Positions 40,630-49,058 of a DNA stretch of 64,000 nucleotides are shown here, piece after piece. The notes below the pieces were generated by a model. That model worked only from the letters and a program-made list of their open reading frames with translations, did not search any database and was not told the origin of the DNA. Made by a program: the position numbers and the translations under genes. Location of the stretch: contig JALOBX010000001.1 of NCBI GenBank assembly GCA_023228065.1, positions 310,001 to 374,000 on the forward strand, written 5' to 3'. Numbering within the stretch: position 1 is the first letter of the stretch; the number at the start of each line of letters is the position of its first letter. This DNA is from Candidatus Pacearchaeota archaeon. GTDB taxonomy: Archaea; Nanoarchaeota; Nanoarchaeia; Pacearchaeales; GW2011-AR1.

Positions 40630-41624
40630 AATTCCATTTCTATTCTTAATTCAACTAGACAAAGGATAAATTTGCTTATCTGCATAAAATGTCTTCTAAT
40701 GCTTTGTGCACTTTTATTCTTTGATTCTTTCCATGCAAAATGATCATGATAAATTTTGAAATCATTTTCACCAAATTGAATTGCAGTTTCTTTGTTGAAT
40801 TTATAGAATAATTTGTAATATAAATTAAAATGTTCTCTGACTGTTTTTGCAAAAGAAACAACTTCTTCAACTTTTTGTTTTGTTGAAGCAAGATGAGTCC
40901 CAACATATTTGAATTCGTCTCCAAGCAATTCTATAAGGAATAATGTAGCAAACATTGCCTGTTTATTTTTTTGAAATGTTGAATCATTTATTTTATTATT
41001 TATCCTGCAACAATAATCCACAAATCTATCTACGCTTCTATCTAATGTGTGTATCTCCTTGCAGAGATTTATATCTCCAATCTTATTATTCTCAATTTTA
41101 TTGATTATATTTTCAAATAATTCGTCGATTAAAAGGAATATTCTTCTTAATGAATTATCAAATTCTTTTGCAGAAAGTTCTCCCATTTCTTTTATGATGC
41201 AATAATCTTTTCCATGTTCAATAACTTCTATTCCAACAAATCTGCTTACAAGCTCGTAAATCATATCAATAACGGGAACAAATCTTCTTTTCTCCCCCAT
41301 TTTTTCATAAGCAAGCTGAGTAGTATAAAAATCAAATGCTCCTTCCTGATTCTTCTTTGTGGGGTTATAAATAATTTTTATTTCTTCATATCCCTCTCTA
41401 TAAGCAGACTGGAAAAATCTCCATACCATAGGTATGCTTAATCCAGAAATGTCAATTGTGGTAGAGCGAGATTCTGCTTTTTGTTTTCCATTAACTACAA
41501 TAGTCCCATTATTTTCAGATACATCAACTTCATCACCCGCATTTAAATTAAGTTTCTTGGTCCATTCATGGGGCAAAGTCAAAGTCATGGTGTTATGCCC
41601 TTGCTTGATTATTCTTCGTTTCAT
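40626..41624 (-). CDS. AbrB-PhoU phosphate-uptake regulator
   Basis: 332 aa. Residues 1-50 are a SpoVT/AbrB DNA-binding domain (RRIIKQGHNTMTLTLPHEWTKKLNLNAGDEVDV). The remainder is helical and PhoU-like (SLRRIFLLIDELFENIINKI, and a second helical repeat). Such fusions in archaea are annotated as phosphate-uptake regulators that bind DNA directly. No pst transporter genes are nearby. A 24-bp palindrome lies upstream of its start. Confidence 0.85.
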   Translation of the reverse strand: MKRRIIKQGHNTMTLTLPHEWTKKLNLNAGDEVDVSENNGTIVVNGKQKAESRSTTIDISGLSIPMVWRFFQSAYREGYEEIKIIYNPTKKNQEGAFDFYTTQLAYEKMGEKRRFVPVIDMIYELVSRFVGIEVIEHGKDYCIIKEMGELSAKEFDNSLRRIFLLIDELFENIINKIENNKIGDINLCKEIHTLDRSVDRFVDYCCRINNKINDSTFQKNKQAMFATLFLIELLGDEFKYVGTHLASTKQKVEEVVSFAKTVREHFNLYYKLFYKFNKETAIQFGENDFKIYHDHFAWKESKNKSAQSIRRHFMQISKFILCLVELRIEMEF

Positions 41625-41660
41625 ATTTTTATATATCCAATAATATATTTAAAGGTTGCG

Positions 41661-41724
41661 ATATATTGAGAATATACTCAATATAGTAAGATATATTCTA
41701 TTACTAGTATAGTGGCGTTATACT
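41661..41724. promoter_or_regulatory. Operator palindromes between divergent genes
   Basis: tatattgag (41661-41669), spacer aatata, ctcaatata (41676-41684) form a perfect palindrome. A second weaker one is agtata (41706-41711), gtggcgt, tatact (41719-41724). They lie in the 153-nt region between the AbrB-PhoU gene and the radical SAM gene, among several TATA-like elements, and are probable binding sites of the AbrB domain. Confidence 0.5.
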
Positions 41725-41777
41725 CTATATGGGAAAATATTGACAGGAGATAAAATAAAAATTGAATATATTTATTT

Positions 41778-42947
41778 ATGCCTGCAATAAGCGAGATAAA
41801 TACAGATTATGAAGAGAAATTTTTAAAATTTCTAAACAGGGGAAAAATTCCACAAGATTTTGAAAGACAACTTATAAAAGATCATTCTGACAGAGTTAAA
41901 GCAATTCTTGAAGGAAAAAATCCTCCGCCTTATGAAGTAGAAATACAACCATATTCTATATGCAATTTAAAATGTTCACATTGTTTTGGAAAAAACGAAA
42001 AAAAGCTTCCAAATTATATAGACGAAAAAGGTATGGAAGAGATTGCTCGGAAGATAGATGAATTCAAGGAAGATGGCTTTAAAATAGAAGTAGCAAAATT
42101 TTGCGGGACAACAGGAGAGCCGTTAATGAACAGAGCGATAATTAGAGGGATAGAATTATTCAAGAAACAGGGGCAAAAAATTATTGTTTTTACGAATGGA
42201 TTAATGCTTGACAAAAAAGCAAACGGCAAGACTTACGGAGATTATATTCTTGAAGCAGACAAATTAAACTTAAGTCTCGACGCTGGTTCTGAAGAAACTT
42301 TTTTCTCTCTCAAGGGAAGAGAAGGATTCAACAGAATAGTAAAAAGTTTGGATTATTTAGTAAATGAAAGATTAAACACAGGGAGCAAATTAAAAATTTC
42401 AGTAAGTTATGTAATTGGAGAAAAAAATTATCATGATATTATAAATGCAACAAGAATAATAAAAAAAACAGGAGCAGATGAAATTTCTTTTAGAATTGAT
42501 TTTATGAATCCAAAAAATATTGAAAAATTATCTAGCTCTATCCTGACAGATTTGGAAGAAGCAATGAAATATAAAGACGACACATTTGTTGTCAATTCAG
42601 TATATTCTAAAGATGAAATTTCCGGGAAAAAATCAGATGCATTTATTTCAAAAGGAAGAAGGTGTTTTAACAGATATTTCTGGGCATGTATTGGACCAGA
42701 CTGCAATCTTTATGCATGCGGGCACAGAACTCATGGAGGAGTAAAATCTTACGGAAGCATTCTCAATAATTCATTTAAAGATTTGTGGAATAGCGACGGA
42801 AGATTAGCATCTGTAAAAAATCTTCCTGACTTAGATTGCAAAGTTTGTTCTCCATCTTCATTGAGAAGAAATGACTTTATGACCTTTTTAGACAAAACCT
42901 GCAAAGAAGAGGGATATGAAAAAGTTTGCAAAATGATTAATATTTAG
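41778..42947 (+). CDS. Radical SAM protein with SPASM-like C-terminus
   Basis: 389 aa. Cluster motif CNLKCSHC (C62, C66, C69), SAM-binding GTTGEPLM, and a core barrel through KISVSYVIGEKNY. The C-terminus has extra cysteines as in SPASM/twitch domains (RRCFNRYFWACIGPDCNLYACGH, LDCKVCSP), which bind auxiliary clusters. Such enzymes modify peptides or proteins; no small precursor peptide is evident next to it, though the 99-aa gene downstream is a candidate. Divergent from the PhoU-like regulator. Confidence 0.82.
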   Translation: MPAISEINTDYEEKFLKFLNRGKIPQDFERQLIKDHSDRVKAILEGKNPPPYEVEIQPYSICNLKCSHCFGKNEKKLPNYIDEKGMEEIARKIDEFKEDGFKIEVAKFCGTTGEPLMNRAIIRGIELFKKQGQKIIVFTNGLMLDKKANGKTYGDYILEADKLNLSLDAGSEETFFSLKGREGFNRIVKSLDYLVNERLNTGSKLKISVSYVIGEKNYHDIINATRIIKKTGADEISFRIDFMNPKNIEKLSSSILTDLEEAMKYKDDTFVVNSVYSKDEISGKKSDAFISKGRRCFNRYFWACIGPDCNLYACGHRTHGGVKSYGSILNNSFKDLWNSDGRLASVKNLPDLDCKVCSPSSLRRNDFMTFLDKTCKEEGYEKVCKMINI

Positions 42948-43007
42948 AATATTGAAAATATATTTCATATTGAAAAGAGATATATAAATTAAAAAATTAA
43001 AATAATT

Positions 43008-43307
43008 ATGGGAGACGGATTAACAATAACCAAATTAGAAAAAAATTTAATTGGTGCTTCTTATGAAGAATACTTCGACAGAAATACTGGCGAGAGAGAT
43101 TGCATCAGTGGGAAATTTGACAAGAAAGAATATTTCGAGGGAATTAAAAAATTTAATAATGCAGGTAAATGTGAAATCGAGGGAATTAATGGGACAAAAA
43201 TGATTATATGCAGACTTCCAGGAAAAGATTTAATTTCAATTACATTATCTTCAGGAAATATTTCAGTTAATCAGACAGTAAGTTCAAAAGAATTATCTTT
43301 GGAATAA
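43008..43307 (+). CDS. Hypothetical protein
   Basis: 99 aa, mixed alpha/beta: MGDGLTITKLEKNLIGASYE, RDCISGKFDKKEYFEG, and MIICRLPGKDLISITL. Three Cys. A TATA-like agatatataaat is about 26 nt before the ATG. It follows the radical SAM gene by 60 nt with its own promoter. No family recognised. Confidence 0.45.
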   Translation: MGDGLTITKLEKNLIGASYEEYFDRNTGERDCISGKFDKKEYFEGIKKFNNAGKCEIEGINGTKMIICRLPGKDLISITLSSGNISVNQTVSSKELSLE

Positions 43308-43317
43308 AACCAAAAGG

Positions 43318-43327
43318 TTTTTAAATA
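43318..43327 (+). promoter_or_regulatory. TATA box of EF-1alpha
   Basis: tttttaaata preceded by the purine-rich BRE-like ccaaaagg. It lies 55-64 nt before the ATG at 43382, giving a leader of about 30-40 nt. Confidence 0.5.
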
Positions 43328-43381
43328 TAAATTTTTTAAGATAATTATCTAAAATTCTGCAAAGAATTTTTACATATTAAC

Positions 43382-44668
43382 ATGGCAAAAGAAAAACCAA
43401 ATATGAATGTAGTGTTTGTAGGGCATGTAGATGCTGGAAAATCTACTACAGTTGGTAGAATTCTTTTCGATTCTGGAGTAGTTTCAGAACAAGAAATGAA
43501 AAAGCTTAGAGAAGAAGCTGAAAAACATGGAAAGGCTGGTTTTGAATTTGCTTATGTTATGGATAAGATTAAAGAAGAAAGAGAAAGAGGAGTTACTATT
43601 GATCTTGCTTACAAAAAGATTATGACTCAAAAATTCCAAGTTACAATCATTGATGCACCAGGTCACAGAGACTTTGTTAAGAACATGATTACTGGAGCTT
43701 CACAAGCTGATGCTGCTTTCCTTGTGGTTGCTGCTACAAGTGGAGTTGAACCCCAAACAAAAGAACACTTATGGCTTTTGAGAACTATGGGAGTAAAAAA
43801 TATTGCTATTGCAATTAATAAAATGGATGCAGTTAATTATGAAGAAGCTAAATTTAACAAAGTAAAAGAAGATGTTTCTGCTCTATTAAAAACAGTTGGG
43901 GTTAATGTTGAAAAAACAACTTTTGTTGCATGTTCTGGATTAAAAGGAGATAATGTTGCAAAGAAATCTGCAAATATGGCTTGGTATAAAGGACCAACAA
44001 TTGTAGAACAAATGGATTTATTCCCCCAACCAGAATTACCAACTAATCTTCCAATGAGAATGCCTATTCAAGATGTTTATGAAATAACAGGTATTGGAAC
44101 TGTTCCAGTAGGAAAAATTGAAACAGGAATTATGAAAGTTGGACAAAAGGTTATTGTATTGCCAGGAAGAACTGGAAAAGGAGTTCCTGGAGAAATTAAG
44201 ACAATAGAAATGCATCATGAAGCAATGCCAGAAGCATTAGCTGGGGATAATGTTGGAGTTAATGTAAGAGGAGCAGGAAAGAAAGACATGGCAAGAGGAG
44301 ATGTTATCTGCGACGCTACTAAACCAATTCCAGTAGTAGAAGAATTTATAGGAATAATCACAGTAATAAATCACCCAACTGTATTAGCTAAAGGATATAC
44401 ACCAGTATTCCATGTTCATACAGCACAGGTACCTTGTCAATTTGTTGAGTTAATTGCTAAGATTAATCCAGCAACAATGGAAGTACTTCAAGCAAGTCCA
44501 GATTTCCTTAAGAATGGAGAAACTGCTAAAGTAAGAATCAAACCACAAGGAAACTTATGTCTTGAAACACAGAAAGATAATCCATACATGTCAAAATTCG
44601 CAGTAAGAGATGCAGGACAGACTGTTGCTGCAGGACTTTGCATGGAAATTACTAAACAAAAAGCTTAA
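43382..44668 (+). CDS. tuf: Translation elongation factor EF-1alpha
   Basis: GTPase that carries aminoacyl-tRNA to the ribosome. G1 is GHVDAGKST (14-22), G2 region ERERGVTIDLAYK, G3 DAPGHRDFVKNMITGASQAD, G4 NKMDAV. Domains II and III follow (GRTGKGVPGEIKTIEMHHE, FAVRDAGQTVAAGLCMEI). 428 aa is normal. It stands apart from the rpsL-rpsG-fusA run, and the S10 gene that often follows it is absent. Confidence 0.98.
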   Translation: MAKEKPNMNVVFVGHVDAGKSTTVGRILFDSGVVSEQEMKKLREEAEKHGKAGFEFAYVMDKIKEERERGVTIDLAYKKIMTQKFQVTIIDAPGHRDFVKNMITGASQADAAFLVVAATSGVEPQTKEHLWLLRTMGVKNIAIAINKMDAVNYEEAKFNKVKEDVSALLKTVGVNVEKTTFVACSGLKGDNVAKKSANMAWYKGPTIVEQMDLFPQPELPTNLPMRMPIQDVYEITGIGTVPVGKIETGIMKVGQKVIVLPGRTGKGVPGEIKTIEMHHEAMPEALAGDNVGVNVRGAGKKDMARGDVICDATKPIPVVEEFIGIITVINHPTVLAKGYTPVFHVHTAQVPCQFVELIAKINPATMEVLQASPDFLKNGETAKVRIKPQGNLCLETQKDNPYMSKFAVRDAGQTVAAGLCMEITKQKA

Positions 44669-44711
44669 GCTTTTTGTATTGTTCTTTTTTAAATTTTAAA
44701 TTTAATAAAAA

Positions 44712-44885
44712 ATGATTGACAAATATTCAAACCACTTCAGAGAAATGCATCAGAGAATTTACGTTGACGGAGAATCCCCCTTAGAAGTTGTAAATGAGTA
44801 TAGACTTTTTTTTGAAAAAGAAGGAATTCATAGCAACTTGGGAATTGTATCTTATTTAGAGGAATATGCCTCAAAGAAAAATTAA
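44712..44885 (+). CDS. Small hypothetical protein (57 aa)
   Basis: 57 codons: MIDKYSNHFREMHQRIYVDG, SPLEVVNEYRLFFEKEG, GIVSYLEEYASKKN. Helical, no family. TATA-like aaattttaaattta (about 44690-44703) lies 10-20 nt upstream, close for a leaderless start. The stretch after EF-1alpha is otherwise empty. Confidence 0.4.
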   Translation: MIDKYSNHFREMHQRIYVDGESPLEVVNEYRLFFEKEGIHSNLGIVSYLEEYASKKN

Positions 44886-44938
44886 TTATTATATTAATTT
44901 AAATAAAAACTTTTAAACTCAAATCTTATTGTCTTCTC

Positions 44939-45079
44939 ATGGAAAAAGAGAATAAAAAAGAGTACAAATTTCTTGTTTCAATAAAAGGAAAAAATATTGA
45001 TTTTGAAGTTCCAGTAAATTCTATGGAAGATTTAGAAAGAACATATGAGATATTGGAAGTCTTAAGGAAAAAAATATGA
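44939..45079 (+). CDS. Small hypothetical protein (46 aa)
   Basis: 46 codons (MEKENKKEYKFLVSIKGK, then VNSMEDLERTYEILEVL). A TATA-like aacttttaaactc lies about 27 nt upstream. Its TGA overlaps the ATG of the next gene (ATGA), so it is probably translated with it. Confidence 0.5.
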   Translation: MEKENKKEYKFLVSIKGKNIDFEVPVNSMEDLERTYEILEVLRKKI

Positions 45080-45639
45080 TACTCAGAAAAGAGATGAGCA
45101 AACTTGAAATTGAGAAGGCGTTAAATGGACAGGGAGATTATGTGCAGATTGATAATCTTACAAGATTCCTAAAAGAAAATCTTCCAATGGATATGAAAAA
45201 GTTTCTTTATGCTAGATTAATTGAAGTATATCAAAGAAGAAATATGTTTGCCGACGCTGCAGAAATATGCAACAGATTAATTGAAATTTCCATGACTCCT
45301 GCAGACAGAATAACTTGTTCTGTGAAAGAAGTTGAATTTCTTATTAAAGCAGGATTTTTTGACAAGGCAGATTTAGTAATGAGAAGGATTGTTGGAGATT
45401 CAAATGCAAGAGAAGGACAAAGAATAGAATCTTTGGTAAAAGGATATTATCAGAATCAGGCACAAATTTATGAAAAAGAAAAAAGAAGAAATAATGCAAT
45501 AAAAACTTATGAAAAAATTCTTACACTAAATATTTCTAATTTAGAAAGAGGGGATGTAGAGAAAAAACTTCTTGAACTTTACAAAGAACTGGGAATAATG
45601 GATAAGTTTATGGTTTTGAGAAAGAAATTTGAAAAGTAA
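45076..45639 (+). CDS. TPR-like helical repeat protein
   Basis: 187 aa, alpha-solenoid. Repeats are seen in LYARLIEVYQRRNMFADAAEICNRLIEIS, KEVEFLIKAGFFDKADLVMRRIV and YYQNQAQIYEKEKRRNNAIKTYEKIL. No enzymatic motif. It is coupled to the small gene upstream and lies 4 nt before a winged-helix-like gene, all upstream of dnaG. Confidence 0.6.
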   Translation: MILRKEMSKLEIEKALNGQGDYVQIDNLTRFLKENLPMDMKKFLYARLIEVYQRRNMFADAAEICNRLIEISMTPADRITCSVKEVEFLIKAGFFDKADLVMRRIVGDSNAREGQRIESLVKGYYQNQAQIYEKEKRRNNAIKTYEKILTLNISNLERGDVEKKLLELYKELGIMDKFMVLRKKFEK

Positions 45640-45643
45640 GAAG

Positions 45644-45904
45644 ATGATAAAGAAATCTATAGATAATAAAGTTTTAGCGGCATTGGGTATAATGGCTAAC
45701 GGAAGAAGAGATGAAGGAATTAATTATTTAGAGTTTGTAAAAGCAAATATTATGAATGGGGCTTTAGATTTAATAGAGAGGGGTTATGCAGAAAAAGTTA
45801 AAATAAAAGAAGAAGATTCTAATTACAGATTAACTGATAAAGGAAAAAAATATTTAGAAAAAATTCTTAAATATGCTTCTAAGATAAATAAAACAAGTCA
45901 ATAA
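45644..45904 (+). CDS. Small winged-helix-like protein
   Basis: 86 aa from ATG 45644 (4 nt after the TPR-like gene). The C-terminal half looks like a wing: AKVKIKEEDSNYRLTDKGKKYLEKI, typical of small archaeal HTH regulators; the N-terminal half NKVLAALGIMANGRRDEGINYLEFVK is helical. A DNA-binding role is likely but unproven. Confidence 0.55.
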   Translation: MIKKSIDNKVLAALGIMANGRRDEGINYLEFVKANIMNGALDLIERGYAEKVKIKEEDSNYRLTDKGKKYLEKILKYASKINKTSQ

Positions 45905-45934
45905 ATTTAAAAACCTGTTTTCTATCATATTATC

Positions 45935-46045
45935 AGTTGAAATATCTATTAGTTTAGAGATTAAATCACATTCACAATCACTTTCCTATTTATTTTGAGG
46001 AAAACGTACGAGAAGAGGTTTTCATAAAACTGAGATATTTCTAGA
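45935..46045 (+). ncRNA. Candidate structured RNA or dnaG leader
   Basis: A TATA-like aaatttaaaaacc (45903-45915) lies about 25 nt before this segment. Closing helix: gaaatatct (45939-45947) with agatatttc (46033-46041), nine perfect pairs; then agttt (45951-45955) with aaact (46027-46031). Inside is gaaaac (46000-46005) with gttttc (46018-46023), loop gtacgagaagag. The remaining 46 nt to dnaG show nothing clear. No known class recognised. Confidence 0.4.
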
Positions 46046-46087
46046 AATCATAGATTTCAAAAAAATTAAACAAAATAAAAACAAAAA

Positions 46088-47251
46088 ATGGCAAAAATAA
46101 GTCCGGTATCAATAAAATATATGATACATGCGAATTTTTCAGCAGAGGGCGCTTTAGAAAAGCCTGATGTAATCGGAGCTATATTCGGACAAACAGAAGG
46201 ACTTTTAGGAGCTGAACTTGAAATGAGAGAGCTTCAGAAAGAAGGAAAAATAGGCAGAATAGAAGTTGAATTGCATAAAGAAGGAAAAAATACTGTTGGA
46301 GCTATAAAGATTCCAACTGCTTTGGACCAGTCTGAAACAACTTTGATTGCTGCTGCTATTGAGACAATAGAAAGAATAGGGCCTTGTGACTCGCAAATTT
46401 CAGTTGAAAGAATTGAAGATGTAAGAGGAAGCAAGAGAGATTATATTGTTGAGAGAGCAAAGAAACTTATGCAGGAAATTCACGGAACAACAGATTCTAG
46501 AGAAATTTCAACAGAAATCAAAGATTCTGCAAGAATTGCTGGAATAAAAGAACATGGAAATAACAAGCTTCCATGCGGAGATATTTCAGGAAGAGAATTG
46601 ATTGTTGTTGAAGGAAGAGCAGATGTTGTTAATTTGTTAAGAAATGGTGTGAATAATGTTATTGGAATGAATGGAACAAAACTTCCTGATGAGATAAGAG
46701 AATTAGGCAAAGAGAAAGAAATAACTTTGTTTGTAGATGGCGACAGAGGCGGGAGATTAATTGCCCAAAATGTTGTTGAAAACGCAAATGTAAAATATAT
46801 CGCCAGTGCTCCAGACGGAAAAGAAGTTGAAGAGCTTACTGGAAAAGAGATCTTGATGAACCTAAGAAAGAAAGTTCCGGCAAGGGAGTTTCTTTCTGGG
46901 TCTCGGGACTCAAATAGCAGACAGGAATTTAGAAGTGAAAGAGTTGAAAGAAAAGAAGAGGAATTTGAACTGACTAATGATATGAAAGAAAAATTAAAAA
47001 AAATCTCAAAAGAGATTGAAGGAAGCGGAAAATCAATCATTCTTGACAGTTCATTAAGAGAAATAAAGTCAGTTTCTGTAAAAGTTCTTTCAGGAACATT
47101 GCAAAGATTTAGAGAAAAAGTAACAGCAATTGTAATTGATGGAACAGCAACAATACATATAATCAGTTCTGCAGAAGAAAAAGGATGCAAAATAATTGTA
47201 GCAAAGAACTTTGCAACAACAGATACAAGCATCAAATTAATGAGTCTGTAA
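46088..47251 (+). CDS. dnaG: Archaeal DnaG
   Basis: Toprim-domain protein associated with the archaeal exosome and with primase activity. The N-terminal archaeal DnaG domain (PVSIKYMIHANFSAEGALEKPDVIGAIFGQTEGLLG) is followed by Toprim motifs ELIVVEGRADVV (E176 area) and LFVDGDRGGRLI. The C-terminal part has a charged linker and a helical domain. 387 aa, normal. Promoter is probably the one at 45903, giving a long structured leader. Confidence 0.94.
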   Translation: MAKISPVSIKYMIHANFSAEGALEKPDVIGAIFGQTEGLLGAELEMRELQKEGKIGRIEVELHKEGKNTVGAIKIPTALDQSETTLIAAAIETIERIGPCDSQISVERIEDVRGSKRDYIVERAKKLMQEIHGTTDSREISTEIKDSARIAGIKEHGNNKLPCGDISGRELIVVEGRADVVNLLRNGVNNVIGMNGTKLPDEIRELGKEKEITLFVDGDRGGRLIAQNVVENANVKYIASAPDGKEVEELTGKEILMNLRKKVPAREFLSGSRDSNSRQEFRSERVERKEEEFELTNDMKEKLKKISKEIEGSGKSIILDSSLREIKSVSVKVLSGTLQRFREKVTAIVIDGTATIHIISSAEEKGCKIIVAKNFATTDTSIKLMSL

Positions 47252-47469
47252 ATCTTACAAAAAACACCCGAAAAAACTTCTTTTTGAGGTACTAAAAAAT
47301 TAACAAATTATTCAGATAAAGGGAATTTATGGTTACTAAATAATTTCTTTTTTGAAGCTTTAATTTGTCGACGATAAAATTGATTTTTTCAGAAAAAATA
47401 GATAATATCCCCAGATGTAAGTAACATTTAGTACTATATAGGAAACCTACATTTGTTGTCACCATAAAG

Positions 47470-47478
47470 TTTATAAAC
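47470..47478 (+). promoter_or_regulatory. TATA box of surface protein gene
   Basis: tttataaac, about 60 nt before the ATG at 47533, gives a leader of about 30 nt. The rest of the 281-nt gap from 47252 shows only AT-rich sequence and small imperfect palindromes (for example around 47428-47455); nothing else identified. Confidence 0.5.
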
Positions 47479-47532
47479 AATTTCCAGCTTTGTAATTTTA
47501 CAGAAAACAAAGCTTTTCTGCAATTAAATAAG

Positions 47533-48732
47533 ATGAAAAAAACAAAAATGAATAAGAACATTTTGGTTTCAGTTTTGTTAATCGCAAGTGTTTTGTTATT
47601 GACAGCTGTAGCTAGTGCTGCTACAACAAATCTTAACATAGATGAAGTTAGGATTAATGGAATTAATGTAGACACTGTAACTGAAGGTATAGCTGTTACT
47701 GCTGGTGAAACTATAACTGTTAAAGTTATATTCACAGTAGCAACTTCTGGTCTTGGATTTGATGAAAGTGCATCAGATGTTAAGATTAAAGTAACACTTG
47801 AAGGAAATGATGATGTAACTGCTGTTACTTCAAAATTCGATGTTGAAGAAGGAAAAACCTATTCTAAGGTTTTAACAATGAAAGTTCCTTCAAACTTTGA
47901 TGATGATGATTACAGCTTTGACATGGATTTGAATATTGAAATTTCAAGTGATGACGATGAAGTTGAAGCAGATGAAGACTATTTAGATGTCTTAACTGTT
48001 CAAAGAACTCCATACGAAGTTGCTATCAAGTCAGTAATAACAAGCAATTCAATTGATGCTGGTAAAACAATGCCGGTTGAAGTTGTATTGAAAAACATTG
48101 GTTACAATGAAGTTAAGGATGTTTACGTAACAGTAAGTATCCCAGAACTTAACATCAAGAAATCAGCTTATCTTGGAGACATTGTTACAGAACCCTATGA
48201 AGATTCATGGTTCAGTGATGATGATGACGAGAACACTATTAGTGGAAGACTTACTTTAGAATTGCCTTACAGTGCTAAAGCTGGAATTTACACATTAGTA
48301 GTTGAAGTTGAAAATGATGATGTAACAAGTACTAGAACACAAGAAATAACAATAGCAAACAGCGTATCTGAAGTTGCTATCAAGTCTGGAAATGATTTGA
48401 TATTGCTTAACCCTACAAACAACTTGGTTGTTTACACAGTTAAGTACAATGCAAATGAAGCTATCGTTGTTGTTCCTGCTGTTTCGAGCAAGACAGTTGC
48501 AATAGACACTACTGCAGACACTGAAGTATCAGTTTATGCTGGAGCAACTCTATTAAGCACTGTTAAGTACACTGCTACAAGCGAATCAGCAACTGAATTA
48601 GAATTAACAAACCCAGTATTCGTACTGACAGTTATACTAGCAATAGTATTCCTTGTTTTGTTAGTTGTATTAGTTGTATTGATAACAAAGAAACCACAAA
48701 AAGCTGAAGAATTCGGCGAAAGTTATTACTAA
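47533..48732 (+). CDS. S-layer-like acidic surface protein
   Basis: 399 aa. Cleavable signal peptide (ILVSVLLIASVLLLTAVASA, residues 10-29), then acidic beta-rich domains with Asp runs (DDDDYSFDMD, SSDDDEVEADED, SDDDDENT), an Ig/CARDB-like repeat (EVAIKSVITSNSIDAGKTMP), and a C-terminal transmembrane helix (FVLTVILAIVFLVLLVVLVV, about 358-377) with a short cytoplasmic tail. This is the layout of a membrane-anchored cell-surface or S-layer-associated protein. Its codon use is more GC- and C-ending-rich than its neighbours, as in highly expressed genes. Followed by a poly-T terminator. Confidence 0.75.
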   Translation: MKKTKMNKNILVSVLLIASVLLLTAVASAATTNLNIDEVRINGINVDTVTEGIAVTAGETITVKVIFTVATSGLGFDESASDVKIKVTLEGNDDVTAVTSKFDVEEGKTYSKVLTMKVPSNFDDDDYSFDMDLNIEISSDDDEVEADEDYLDVLTVQRTPYEVAIKSVITSNSIDAGKTMPVEVVLKNIGYNEVKDVYVTVSIPELNIKKSAYLGDIVTEPYEDSWFSDDDDENTISGRLTLELPYSAKAGIYTLVVEVENDDVTSTRTQEITIANSVSEVAIKSGNDLILLNPTNNLVVYTVKYNANEAIVVVPAVSSKTVAIDTTADTEVSVYAGATLLSTVKYTATSESATELELTNPVFVLTVILAIVFLVLLVVLVVLITKKPQKAEEFGESYY

Positions 48733-48781
48733 GGTTTTTTAATTTTATTTTTTATTTTTCTTTTTTTTATTTTTTTATTTT
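48733..48781 (+). terminator. Poly-T terminator
   Basis: Five long T tracts in 49 nt after the stop codon, typical of archaeal intrinsic termination at a strongly expressed gene. Confidence 0.7.
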
Positions 48782-48836
48782 ACCTGTTATTGGAAATTAT
48801 GCAAATATTTTTAAATAGAGATTTCTCTAAAAGCGC

Positions 48837-49040
48837 ATGGTAATAATAGGAAGAATTGAACGGGCAAGACAAATCAAAGAAATGAGTAAGTATAAGAACA
48901 AGATAGAAAAGGCAGACACAGAAACATTAAATGAGGAAATAAATGAGTTAAAACCAAGAAAATTCGTAGATTATTTTGACCAAGAAAGAATGGGAAAATT
49001 CTGTTATGCTAAATATGTTCTTGATAAAAGATTAGGATAA
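48837..49040 (+). CDS. Small hypothetical protein (67 aa)
   Basis: 67 aa, helical and charged (MVIIGRIERARQIKEMSKYK, DTETLNEEINELKPRKFV). TATA-like tttttaaatagag lies 25 nt upstream. Convergent with smc, 18 nt apart. No family recognised. Confidence 0.45.
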   Translation: MVIIGRIERARQIKEMSKYKNKIEKADTETLNEEINELKPRKFVDYFDQERMGKFCYAKYVLDKRLG

Positions 49041-49058
49041 ACCCAAATTTTTTAGAGA

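Noticed and set aside
45635..45904. ScpB candidate to complete the SMC complex
   Set aside because: The 86-aa winged-helix-like protein is too short and lacks the two-winged-helix layout of ScpB.
46480..47235. Minus-strand ORF of 251 codons
   Set aside because: It lies wholly inside dnaG, which has clear motifs; Ser/Phe-rich composition is typical of an antisense shadow.
47292..47735. Minus-strand ORF of 147 codons
   Set aside because: It covers the promoter and signal peptide region of the surface protein gene and has antisense-like composition.
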